A program made the translations under genes and the position numbers. A DNA stretch of 46,545 nucleotides from assembly GCA_025934635.1 (NCBI GenBank), contig JAICWX010000025.1, positions 1-46,545 of the forward strand, in the 5' to 3' direction. This document shows, piece by piece, positions 23,901 to 31,527 of this stretch. The stretch's first letter is position 1. Every line of letters starts with the position of its first letter. The DNA comes from Streptosporangiaceae bacterium (GTDB lineage: Bacteria; Actinomycetota; Actinomycetes; Streptosporangiales; Streptosporangiaceae). The notes beneath the pieces are model-generated. The model saw only the letters and a program-made list of their open reading frames with translations. It made no database searches and was not told the origin of the DNA.

Positions 23901-25460
23901 ATGACGCACCTCTCCGCGGGCGGCATCACCGTCCCGAGACGCCCGCGGCCAGCGCCACCAGGCCAGCGGGCCGGGCCCGCGCCATGGTGGCCGCTGCTCG
24001 TCGTGCTGGCCGTCCAGGCCGTGCTGTCCCTGCGGCTCGTCTGGTCCGCCACGGCGTTCCAGGACGAGGCCCTCTACCTGCGGGCCGGGCACCTGGAATG
24101 GGCGCACTGGCTGCACCACGCGCCAGTTCCCGGGTTCGGCGCCTACTTCTCCGGGGCGCCGGTCCTCTATCCGCCGCTGGCTGCCGCGGCCGACAGCCTG
24201 GGCGGCCTGGCGGGCGCCCGCCTGCTCTCGCTGTGCTTCATGCTCGGCGTGACCGGCCTGCTCTGGGCCAGCACAGTGGGACTGTACGGGCGGCGGGCGG
24301 CGCTGCTGGCATCGGGGCTGTTCGCTACCCTGGCCGGCACCCAGTTCCTCGGCGCGTTCGCCACCTTCGACGCGATGGCGCTGTTCCTGCTGGCCCTGGC
24401 GACATGGCTGGCGGTCCGGGCCGCAACCCGGGCCACGGCCGGGCAGGCTGGCGGGTCCCGGAGCCGGGCGGCGCTGCTCGCCGCCGCGGGGCTTGCGCTG
24501 GCCGCGTCTAACGCCGTCACGTATCCGACTGTGCTGTTCACCCCGGTGGTGCTGGTCGTGGCCGCGCTGGCGGCACGGCGGGAGCAGCCGGGCCGCAGGT
24601 GGCTGACCGCGCTCGCCATCGCGGGCGGCACCTGGCTCATGCTGGCCGGAGCAGCCATCGCGGCGGGCGGCCAGGCCTACTGGCGGGGCCTTACCGCCAG
24701 CACGCTGGCCCGGCCGCCCGCCGGCGCCGCGGTGACGACCGTACTGCGCAGCGCGTACGTCTGGACCAGCCTGATCTTCGTGCTCGCCGTGCTCGGCGCG
24801 GCGATGGCGCTGGCCGGGCGGGCGGACGCCCGGGGCAAGCCGCTGCCCGCCGTGCTGGCCGCGGCGGCGCTGCTCGCCCCGGCCGGACAGGCCGTGCTGC
24901 ACACCACGGTCAGCCTGCATAAGCACGTGGTGCCGGGCGCCTGGTTCGCCGCGATCGCCGCGGGATACGCGATGGCCAGGCTGAGCCGGGTCGATCCCGG
25001 GCACGGCTGGGCCGCCGTGATGGCGCTGCCCATCGCCGCGGCCACGCTGTTCGGCTCGCTGGGTCAGGCGACGACCCTGTTCCGGGTGTGGCCGGACTCG
25101 GCAGCGGCCATCGCCGTCCTGCGCTCGGCGGTCCGCGCCCACCCCGGCCAGTACCTGGCCGAGGACTACGATGTCGAGGCCTACTACCTCAGGGACCAAG
25201 TGCCCTGGCCGCGCTGGTCGGGCACCTGGTACTTCCGCTACGGGCGGGCCGCACCGGGACCGCCCTCGTTTGCCGCCGCGATCAGCCGGCACTACTTCTC
25301 GCTGGTGATCCTGGACTTCGGCGATACCGTGGCCGCCGACGTGCTGGTTACCGCGGACATGCGCCGCGCGGGCGGCTACTACGTGCTGGCGCGGGCCGGG
25401 CCGTTCACGGTCTGGGCGGCACGGGCACCCGGCTCCGGAGGTGAGCGTGGCCGTCACTGA
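23901..25460 (+). CDS. GT39/PMT-like integral membrane glycosyltransferase, module 2
   Basis: This 519-residue protein is a paralogue of 19756-21375 along its whole length: ATAFQDEALYLRAGHLEWAHWLHH matches the DE-motif loop of module 1, then FSGAPVLYPPLAAAADSLGGLAGARLLSLCFMLG. It has about 11-12 predicted helices and a C-terminal soluble segment with AEDYDVEAYYLRDQVPWPRWSGT. The ATG at 23901 is 13 nt after the GH26 stop. Its 3' end overlaps the next synthase gene. The strong similarity in sequence and in gene order shows that modules 1 and 2 arose by tandem duplication. Confidence 0.82.
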   Translation: MTHLSAGGITVPRRPRPAPPGQRAGPAPWWPLLVVLAVQAVLSLRLVWSATAFQDEALYLRAGHLEWAHWLHHAPVPGFGAYFSGAPVLYPPLAAAADSLGGLAGARLLSLCFMLGVTGLLWASTVGLYGRRAALLASGLFATLAGTQFLGAFATFDAMALFLLALATWLAVRAATRATAGQAGGSRSRAALLAAAGLALAASNAVTYPTVLFTPVVLVVAALAARREQPGRRWLTALAIAGGTWLMLAGAAIAAGGQAYWRGLTASTLARPPAGAAVTTVLRSAYVWTSLIFVLAVLGAAMALAGRADARGKPLPAVLAAAALLAPAGQAVLHTTVSLHKHVVPGAWFAAIAAGYAMARLSRVDPGHGWAAVMALPIAAATLFGSLGQATTLFRVWPDSAAAIAVLRSAVRAHPGQYLAEDYDVEAYYLRDQVPWPRWSGTWYFRYGRAAPGPPSFAAAISRHYFSLVILDFGDTVAADVLVTADMRRAGGYYVLARAGPFTVWAARAPGSGGERGRH

Positions 25461-27039
25461 GCCGCGGGTGGCCGCGCCTGCGCCGCCGGCCTACCTGCCC
25501 GCGCCGCCGGACGACCGGGAGAAGTACGCGTACTTCGGCCCGCCGCGCCGCTGGGTCTTCTGCTGGCTGCTGGTAGCCGCGGCGGGCGTCCTGTACGGGT
25601 ACATCAAGGTGGCCGAGCGCGCCTGGCTCATCGCCCCGGTCATGTGGCTGCTGCTCATGGTCATGGTGCCGCCGGTGGTCGTCAACTTCTGGCTGCGCAC
25701 CGGCCGGCCCCGGCTGAGCCTGGCCGCGCACCAGGCCACCGTGGCCCGTTACCGGGCCGAGGCCGCCCGCGGGCCCGCGGCCGAGACGGTGGACGTGTTC
25801 CTGCCCAGCTGCGGTGAGCCGCTGGCCGTGCTGGACAACACGTTCCGGCATGTGAGCGCGCTGACCTGGCACGGGCCGATGACCGTCTACGCGCTTGACG
25901 ACTCGGCCCGAGCGGACGTGCGCGACCTCGCGGACCGGTACGGCTTCCGGTACGTGGTGCGCCCCCGGCCAGGGGAGATGAAGAAGGCAGGCAACCTAGC
26001 CCACGCCCTCGGCATCAGCAGCGGCGATTTCATCGCGGTCATCGACGCCGACTTCGCGGTGCGGCCGGAGTTCCTCTACGAGACCATGCCCTACTTCGAC
26101 GACGCCGCGGCCGGCATCGTCCAGACCGCCCAGTACTACGACGTGACCGGCCGGTCGTTCTCCTATATCCAGCGCTACGCCGGGACCCTGCAGGAGATCT
26201 TCTTCCGGTTCATCCAGCCCGCCCGGGACCGGCACAAGGCCGCCATCTGCGCGGGCACGAACCTGATCTACCGGCGGGCGGCGGTGCGGGCCGCCGGAGG
26301 CTTCGCCCAGGTGCCGATCGGCGAGGACGTCCACTCCGGGGTGAAGCTGTGGTGGGCCGGCTTCGAGACCAGGTACCTGCCGCTGTGCCTGGCCAAGGGC
26401 GTGGCGCCGACGGATTTCCCGTCGCTGGCGAACCAGCAGGCGCGCTGGTGCCGGTCATCGATGATGCTGATGACCGAGCGGCATTTCATCGAGACGCCGT
26501 TCAGCTGGCAGCAGCGGACCGCCTTCTGGGCGGCGTTCCTGTACTACATGTCCTCGGCGGCACTGCTGCTGACCGGGCCGTTCCCGACGCTGACGATGAT
26601 CTGGTGCTACCCCGGCCGCGTCTACCCGCACAACTACCTGCCGATCCTGCCCGCCCTCGCGGCGAGCCTGTTCGCGTTCCCGGTGCTGAGCCGCGGCTGG
26701 CGGCCGACCATCTACCGGGTCTGCGTCATCAATTCCTGCTGCCACCTGTACTCGGTGTGGTCCGCGATCCGCGGGCGGGTGGCCGAGTGGGTACCGACCG
26801 GCGCATCGCCCGGCCGGGGACAGGTTCCGGTGATGGTCAACCGGATCCTGTGCACCTGGATCGTCGCCGTGCAGGCACTCCTCTGGGCGGGCCTGGCCCT
26901 GAGGGTGCACCAGTACGGGTGGCAGCAGTACTGGGCGACAGAGATCCTGGGCGGCATCCAGCTCTACATGGTGGCGCCGCTGATGACACCGGCGAAGGGC
27001 GTGTGGAAACGCGCCCGGCCGGGGGAGGGAACAGCATGA
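25447..27039 (+). CDS. BcsA-like processive GT2 synthase, module 2
   Basis: This synthase of about 530 residues is paralogous to the one at 21372. Motifs: LDDS (DDG position, near residue 151), MKKAGNLAHAL, DAD (near 200), IGEDVHSG as TED, and QQARW as QxxRW. DDG has become DDS, a mild change that keeps the UDP-binding Asp pair. There are two N-terminal helices and about five C-terminal ones; there is no PilZ domain. GTG 25447 is preferred since GGAGG ends 5 nt before it; an in-frame GTG at 25441 would add two residues. It overlaps the end of the GT39-like gene by 14 nt, and its stop overlaps the next ATG. The differing catalytic details leave room for a different polymer from module 1. Confidence 0.88.
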   Translation: MAVTEPRVAAPAPPAYLPAPPDDREKYAYFGPPRRWVFCWLLVAAAGVLYGYIKVAERAWLIAPVMWLLLMVMVPPVVVNFWLRTGRPRLSLAAHQATVARYRAEAARGPAAETVDVFLPSCGEPLAVLDNTFRHVSALTWHGPMTVYALDDSARADVRDLADRYGFRYVVRPRPGEMKKAGNLAHALGISSGDFIAVIDADFAVRPEFLYETMPYFDDAAAGIVQTAQYYDVTGRSFSYIQRYAGTLQEIFFRFIQPARDRHKAAICAGTNLIYRRAAVRAAGGFAQVPIGEDVHSGVKLWWAGFETRYLPLCLAKGVAPTDFPSLANQQARWCRSSMMLMTERHFIETPFSWQQRTAFWAAFLYYMSSAALLLTGPFPTLTMIWCYPGRVYPHNYLPILPALAASLFAFPVLSRGWRPTIYRVCVINSCCHLYSVWSAIRGRVAEWVPTGASPGRGQVPVMVNRILCTWIVAVQALLWAGLALRVHQYGWQQYWATEILGGIQLYMVAPLMTPAKGVWKRARPGEGTA

Positions 27040-28034
27040 CGAGCGAGGGCACCAGACGGCGGGTGAGAGAGGGACAGGGCACCGGCAGGCGCCGGTGGTG
27101 GGTCAGGACCGGCGCGGCGGTGGCGGCCGCGGCCGCGATCGCGGCGGGCATCGTCGTCTACAACCAGTCGTCCTCTGGCCCGACCGGGCCGCTGCCAGTG
27201 CACCTTCCCCCGGCATCCGGTTCCTACCTCGGGGTGTACACGCCGACCGCCCCGCGCACGTACGCCGGGGTGACGGCGTTCAGGAACACCACCGGTACCC
27301 GGCCGGACGTGGTCATGTACTACAGCGGCTGGTATCAGTCGTTCCCGGCCGGCTTCGCCCGGACCGTGGCCAGGGAGGGCGCCGTGCCGCTGGTCCAGAT
27401 GGACCCGGAGAACATCAGCGTCGCGGCCATCGCCTCCGGGCACTACGACGGCTACCTGACCTCGTATGCCGAGGCCGTGCGGCACTACCGCTACCCGGTC
27501 ATCGTGAGCTTCGGTCACGAGATGAACGGCGACTGGTACTCCTGGGGCTACAAGAAAACGTCCCCCGCCACCTTCATCGCCGCCTGGCGGCACATCGTCA
27601 GCCTGTTCCGCGCGCTCGGGGCCGGCAACGTCACCTGGCTGTGGACCGTCAACGTGAAAGATGACAGCCGGCACGGCCAGATCCCGAGCCCGGCCCGGTG
27701 GTGGCCGGGCGGAAAGTACGTGACCTGGGTCGGCATCGACGGCTACTACCTCAAGTCATCGTGGCAATTCGCCCCGCTGTTCGGGCCGACCATCGCCGCG
27801 GTACGCGCGCTCACTTCGGCTCCGATCCTGATCGCCGAGACGGGCGCGGTACCCGCCGCGGGGCAGCCCGCCAAGATCAGCGACCTGTTCCGCGGCATCC
27901 ACTCCTACGGGCTGCTCGGATTCGTGTGGTTCAACTCCACGAACGATGTCGGCCAGGCCTTCGGCCTCAGCAGCCCGGCGGCGATCGCCGCGTTCCGCCA
28001 GGGCGCCCGCACCTACAGCAGGCCCGGCTCGTGA
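27036..28034 (+). CDS. Exported GH26-like glycosidase, paralogue 2
   Basis: This 332-residue protein has an Arg-rich cytoplasmic N-terminus (residues 1-24) and then a membrane anchor (TGAAVAAAAAIAAGIVVY). Catalytic Glu162 lies in SFGHEMNGDWYSWGY and Glu268 in APILIAETGAV. It lacks the HDGxYHQDW segment found near the C-terminus of paralogues 1, 4 and 5, having FNSTNDVGQAFGLSS instead, so it falls in a subgroup with paralogue 3. It starts in an ATGA overlap with the module 2 synthase. A 149-bp stretch is almost identical in paralogue 3. The N-terminus is of signal-anchor type, so the enzyme may stay attached to the membrane. Confidence 0.84.
   Translation: MTSEGTRRRVREGQGTGRRRWWVRTGAAVAAAAAIAAGIVVYNQSSSGPTGPLPVHLPPASGSYLGVYTPTAPRTYAGVTAFRNTTGTRPDVVMYYSGWYQSFPAGFARTVAREGAVPLVQMDPENISVAAIASGHYDGYLTSYAEAVRHYRYPVIVSFGHEMNGDWYSWGYKKTSPATFIAAWRHIVSLFRALGAGNVTWLWTVNVKDDSRHGQIPSPARWWPGGKYVTWVGIDGYYLKSSWQFAPLFGPTIAAVRALTSAPILIAETGAVPAAGQPAKISDLFRGIHSYGLLGFVWFNSTNDVGQAFGLSSPAAIAAFRQGARTYSRPGS
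27505..27653 (+). repeat. 149-bp near-identical block shared by GH26 paralogues 2 and 3 (copy A)
   Basis: The block covers the acid/base Glu motif and the following helix. It matches 28511-28659 with a single difference (position 27624), including 119 identical bases in a row. The flanking parts of the two genes differ at many positions, so this looks like a gene-conversion tract. Confidence 0.92.
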
Positions 28035-28068
28035 CCGCTTTCCCCCGCCGCTGCCGGAGGGCCGAACG

Positions 28069-29046
28069 GTGAGAAGGGCCCGGGCAAGCCGGGCCTGGCT
28101 CGCCGCGGCGGTCACCAGCGCCGTCCTCGCGGGGGCGGGCACGCTGGCCCTGATGCTGCCCGGCCCGGGCGCCCCCGCACCGCCCCGGCCGTCCGCCGGG
28201 CGCTTCGCCCTCCCGGCCACCCCAGCCTCCTATCTGGGCTGGTACCCGGCTGGGGTGCCCCGCTCCTACGCGGGGGTTTCCGCGGTCAGCGCCGCCACCG
28301 GCGTCAAGCCGGGCCTGGTGCCTTACTACAGCGGCTGGTTCGAGCCGTTCCAGCTCTCCTTCGCCGCGGCCGTGGCGAGCGACGGGGCGGTGCCGATCGT
28401 GCAGATGAACCCGGATGGTATCCGGGTCGCCGCCATCGCGTCCGGGCGGTACGACGGCTACCTGCGCCGCTACGCCGGGGCCGTCCGCGGCTATCACCGC
28501 CCGGTCATCATGAGCTTCGGTCACGAGATGAACGGCGACTGGTACTCCTGGGGCTACAAGAAAACGTCCCCCGCCACCTTCATCGCCGCCTGGCGGCACA
28601 TCGTCAGCCTGTTCCGCGCGCTCGGGGCCCGCAACGTCACCTGGCTGTGGACCGTCAACATCATCGACGACCCGCACTACGGCAAGATCCCGAGCCCGGC
28701 CCGGTGGTGGCCGGGCCGCAAGTACGTGACCTGGGTCGGCATCGACGGCTACTACTACCACCCGTCGACGGCGTTCAGCTCGCTCTTCGGGCCGACCATC
28801 GCGGCCGTGCGCCAGATAACGGGCGCCCCCATCCTCATCGCCGAGACCGCTGCCGTGCCCGCCGCGGGCCAGCCCGCGAAGATCGCCGACCTGTTCGCCG
28901 GGGTCCGCCTGTACGGGCTGCTCGGGTTCGTCTGGTTCGACGTCACGCACCCGGAAAACTGGCGGCTGAGCAGTCCGGGGGCCCTGGCGGCCTTTCGCAG
29001 GGGCGCCCGGGAGTACCGCCGGCCCACCTCCGGCAGCGCCTCCTAG
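28069..29046 (+). CDS. Exported GH26-like glycosidase, paralogue 3
   Basis: This 325-residue protein has a short Arg-rich start, a signal anchor (LAAAVTSAVLAGAGTLALML), a Pro-rich linker and a GH26-like domain. Glu153 (SFGHEMNGDWYSWGY) and Glu259 (APILIAETAAV) are the expected catalytic pair. Like paralogue 2 it lacks HDGxYHQDW near the end. The GTG at 28069 is chosen because GGAGG lies 8 nt upstream and it precedes an Arg-rich n-region; frames to 27946 are shadow. It is the last gene of the rightward operon; its TAG shares the tetranucleotide CTAG with the stop of the convergent paralogue 4. No terminator separates the two. Confidence 0.84.
   Translation: MRRARASRAWLAAAVTSAVLAGAGTLALMLPGPGAPAPPRPSAGRFALPATPASYLGWYPAGVPRSYAGVSAVSAATGVKPGLVPYYSGWFEPFQLSFAAAVASDGAVPIVQMNPDGIRVAAIASGRYDGYLRRYAGAVRGYHRPVIMSFGHEMNGDWYSWGYKKTSPATFIAAWRHIVSLFRALGARNVTWLWTVNIIDDPHYGKIPSPARWWPGRKYVTWVGIDGYYYHPSTAFSSLFGPTIAAVRQITGAPILIAETAAVPAAGQPAKIADLFAGVRLYGLLGFVWFDVTHPENWRLSSPGALAAFRRGAREYRRPTSGSAS
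28511..28659 (+). repeat. 149-bp near-identical block shared by GH26 paralogues 2 and 3 (copy B)
   Basis: Partner of 27505-27653 at an offset of 1006 bp, with no gaps and one mismatch by eye. Confidence 0.92.
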
Positions 29047-30008
29047 GGCCGCCCGGGCAGGCCGGCCGCCTCGAGGGTGCCCGGCGCCGGGCCCCGGTAG
29101 GAGCGCAGGGCGCGGCGGAACGCGGCCAGTCCGGCCGGGTTGCCCTCGAGCCGCCAGTCCTGATGGTAGACGCCGTCCGCCTGCGTCTGGTCGAACCAGA
29201 CGAAGCCGAGCAGGTGGTTGGCCCGCACGCCGGTGAAGAGGTCAGGTATCTTCGCCGCCTGCCCGGCCCGCTGGCCGACACCGGTCTCGGACAGCAGGAT
29301 CGGCCGCCTGGTGAAGATCCGCACCTCGGCGATGGTCGGCAGGAATGCGTTGTCGAAGGTGTAGTCACGCTGGAAGTAGTAACCGTCGATGCCGACCCAG
29401 GTCACATAGGAGGCTCCGGGCCACCAGTCCTGGACGGGACCGGTGCGCGAGTCGGTCACGTTGACGGTCCAGAGCCAGATCACGTTGGCCGCACCCTGCT
29501 GGCGGAACAGGGTGACCAGATGCCGCCACGCGGCCACGAACGTCCCGGCGGGAGTGTGCCGGTATCCCCAGGGATCCCAGTCGCCGTTCATCTCGGCTGC
29601 GAAGCCGATGATCACCGGGTGCCCGTACGCCCTGACCTGGCCGGCGTAGGAGCGGATGAAAGCGTCATCGCGGCCCGCGGCAATCGTGGCCAGGCTGGTG
29701 TGACCCGGATCGATCTGCACGAACGGCATCGCCCCGTGCGCGTGTACCTGCCGGGCGAAGTGCGTGTCGAAGGCTTCCTTCCAGCTGCTGTAGTACAGCA
29801 CGATGTTCGGCTGGCGGCCGACGGCGGCGGCGAAGTCCTCGACCGGCTGGTAGGAGGCGGTCTCGCCGGCCTCGGCCACGCCGAGGTAGCCGCCGGCCGC
29901 GAGCTTGACCGGCTTGGGGGCGTAGGCGCCCAGGATCAGGCGGGCGGCCACGGCCAGGACGATCAGCACCACCCCGGCCGCCATGGTTATCACGGCCGCC
30001 CGCTTCAC
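29043..30008 (-). CDS. Exported GH26-like glycosidase, paralogue 4 (altered active site)
   Basis: This 321-residue protein has a signal anchor (residues 4-27) and a GH26-like domain. Glu139 and Glu241 keep the catalytic positions, but the motif around the acid/base reads GFAAEMNGDWDPWGY: the His before the Glu, present in the other four paralogues and usual in GH26, is Ala, and Tyr-Ser is replaced by Asp-Pro. YYSSW replaces YYSGW. It keeps ADGVYHQDWRLE near the C-terminus, grouping it with paralogues 1 and 5. The start is GTG at 30008, in a GTGA overlap with the synthase upstream, so it is coupled to a HasA-like enzyme rather than to a BcsA-like one. It may be changed in specificity or be a binding protein. 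Confidence 0.82.
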   Translation of the reverse strand: MKRAAVITMAAGVVLIVLAVAARLILGAYAPKPVKLAAGGYLGVAEAGETASYQPVEDFAAAVGRQPNIVLYYSSWKEAFDTHFARQVHAHGAMPFVQIDPGHTSLATIAAGRDDAFIRSYAGQVRAYGHPVIIGFAAEMNGDWDPWGYRHTPAGTFVAAWRHLVTLFRQQGAANVIWLWTVNVTDSRTGPVQDWWPGASYVTWVGIDGYYFQRDYTFDNAFLPTIAEVRIFTRRPILLSETGVGQRAGQAAKIPDLFTGVRANHLLGFVWFDQTQADGVYHQDWRLEGNPAGLAAFRRALRSYRGPAPGTLEAAGLPGRP

Positions 30009-31198
30009 GCCGGGCCGGCCTTGATCTTGACCGTCCTCGTCTGCCAGCGGTTATCGTGCAGCCGGGCCAGTGCGTAGTAACGGGTCGGCATGAGCAGCGC
30101 CAGGTTGAGCAGGATCGCGGCCGGGGTGCCGACAAACACTGACAGCATCTTCTGCCGCTTGGACATCCCGGGGCGCCCGGCCAGGTAGAGCACGGACAGC
30201 GCGATCCTGATCACGGCGTAGGCGCCGACGAAGGCCAGCGCGGCCTCGGGATGGGACAGCCGCAGCCGGAAGCCGATCACCCATGAGGCGACGGCCCAGG
30301 TCATCACCAGCGGCGTGATGACCAGCTCGACCAGGCCTACCGTCGGCGAGGCGAGCTGCTTCAGGTTCAGCCGCGCGAAGGCGAACGGCAGCATCCACCA
30401 CCAGGACCTGGCCCAGCGCAGGCGCTGCCGGAACGTCCCGCGCAACGAGGCGGGCATGTCGGTCTCCACCCCCGCCTCGTAGACCCCGACGACCTGGCCG
30501 CGCAGCAGTGCCCGCATGGCCAGCCACCGGTCGTCGCCGGTCCCGCACTCCACCGCGTACTCCTCCAGGTGGTCGTACAGGATCTCCGAGCGGTAGAGCG
30601 CCAGCGCACCGGAGGTGGTCTCCAGGGCGCCGAGCATGGACCGGGAGGCACGCATCATGACGCAGGAACCGCCGATGTCGATGTCGGCCGCCCTGGCCAC
30701 CAGGCTTTCCTGGTAGTTGCGAACGTAGATCCACCCGGTAGCCGCCTGGACCTTCTTGTTGCTCATCGCCCGGAGCAGGTGCTCGAGCGCGTCCGGGTAC
30801 GGCGTGGAGTCGCTGTCCACCGTCATCACGAACTGGAACTCGTCGCGATGGAACCGGCGCAGCGCCGCAACCTGGGCACCCCGCTTGCCCACGTTGGGCT
30901 GCCTGACCCACTCCACCCCGGGGGCATCGAACGGCACGACCGGCTCGGCCGAGCCGTCGTCCATGACGATGATCTTGTCCAGCTTCACCGTCTGGGCCAG
31001 CAGGCTGCGCACGCAAGCGTCGAGCTTTTCCCGCGGTTCGTTATAAGCCGGGATGATCGCTATCGTGCGGCCGCGGGCAATAGGAAAATTGACGAACTTG
31101 CGTCCTCGGACGAACGCGAGAAGGCATATGGCGATAAGCGCAGCACCGAAAATCCAGTAACTTATCAGGACCGCGCTGGCGGCCATGCGCGCGACCAT
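30005..31198 (-). CDS. HasA/NodC-like GT2 polysaccharide synthase
   Basis: This membrane synthase of about 397 residues has one long N-terminal helix region, a GT2 domain with DDG (80-82), DSDS (128-131), GDDRW (221-225) and QRLRW (258-262), then three or four helices. GDDR together with QxxRW is the pattern of hyaluronan, chitin and NodC synthases. It lies downstream of a nucleotide-sugar dehydrogenase, as HasA does with HasB, so a uronate-containing polymer is likely. The start is unsure: ATG 31198 (or 31186) lacks a good ribosome site, yet the same frame is open back to an ATG at 31528 that forms a TGATG junction with the dehydrogenase. Codon use upstream of about 31200 is poor in this frame and good in the 52-residue ORF, so I favour the short form. 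Confidence 0.82.
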   Translation of the reverse strand: MVARMAASAVLISYWIFGAALIAICLLAFVRGRKFVNFPIARGRTIAIIPAYNEPREKLDACVRSLLAQTVKLDKIIVMDDGSAEPVVPFDAPGVEWVRQPNVGKRGAQVAALRRFHRDEFQFVMTVDSDSTPYPDALEHLLRAMSNKKVQAATGWIYVRNYQESLVARAADIDIGGSCVMMRASRSMLGALETTSGALALYRSEILYDHLEEYAVECGTGDDRWLAMRALLRGQVVGVYEAGVETDMPASLRGTFRQRLRWARSWWWMLPFAFARLNLKQLASPTVGLVELVITPLVMTWAVASWVIGFRLRLSHPEAALAFVGAYAVIRIALSVLYLAGRPGMSKRQKMLSVFVGTPAAILLNLALLMPTRYYALARLHDNRWQTRTVKIKAGPA

Positions 31199-31251
31199 GT
31201 AAGCGGTCGCGCCCAGGGTCGGTACGGCAATAGCAATGGTGCAGCGGTGGA

Positions 31252-31410
31252 CTACCTCCGAGCCTTTATGGTTGCTAGCCGGTACAGCGTGAGCCCCCCG
31301 AGGACGACGGCGAAACCGGCGCCGATGACCCACGTCATCATGTGCATGCCCGCGGTCAGCAGGGCGCCCGTCGCGATCGTCCCCGACGCCACGCTCATCT
31401 TTCCGTACAT
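31252..31410 (-). CDS. Small membrane peptide, 52 residues
   Basis: This short ORF encodes MYGKMSVASGTIATG..., a mostly hydrophobic peptide with a strong membrane segment (WVIGAGFAVVLGGLTLY) and a basic end (KARR). The ATG at 31410 follows AGGAG by 7 nt. About nine in ten third codon positions are G or C, against many A/T in the overlapping frame of the synthase, which supports real translation. It lies between the dehydrogenase and the HasA-like synthase, on the same strand. A small subunit of the synthase or export complex is a reasonable guess. I do not recognise a family. Confidence 0.55.
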   Translation of the reverse strand: MYGKMSVASGTIATGALLTAGMHMMTWVIGAGFAVVLGGLTLYRLATIKARR

Positions 31411-31527
31411 CCGGATCTCCTCTCTGGGTGGTTAGCGGACTGTCCGCTCCGGCCTGGGATGCGTGCAGGCTGAGCAGCACGGCCAGGCTGGTGTCCTGGG
31501 ACGAGGGCGGCGCCTCGATGAAATCCA

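Noticed and set aside
21372..27039. Bacterial cellulose (bcs) operon
   Set aside because: No BcsB, BcsC or PilZ domain is present, and the linked glycosidases look like GH26 rather than BcsZ (GH8) or GH6.
28069..29046. Longer GH26 paralogue 3 starting at 27946
   Set aside because: The added 41 residues are read from inside paralogue 2 in another frame; a GGAGG site 8 nt before GTG 28069 fits better.
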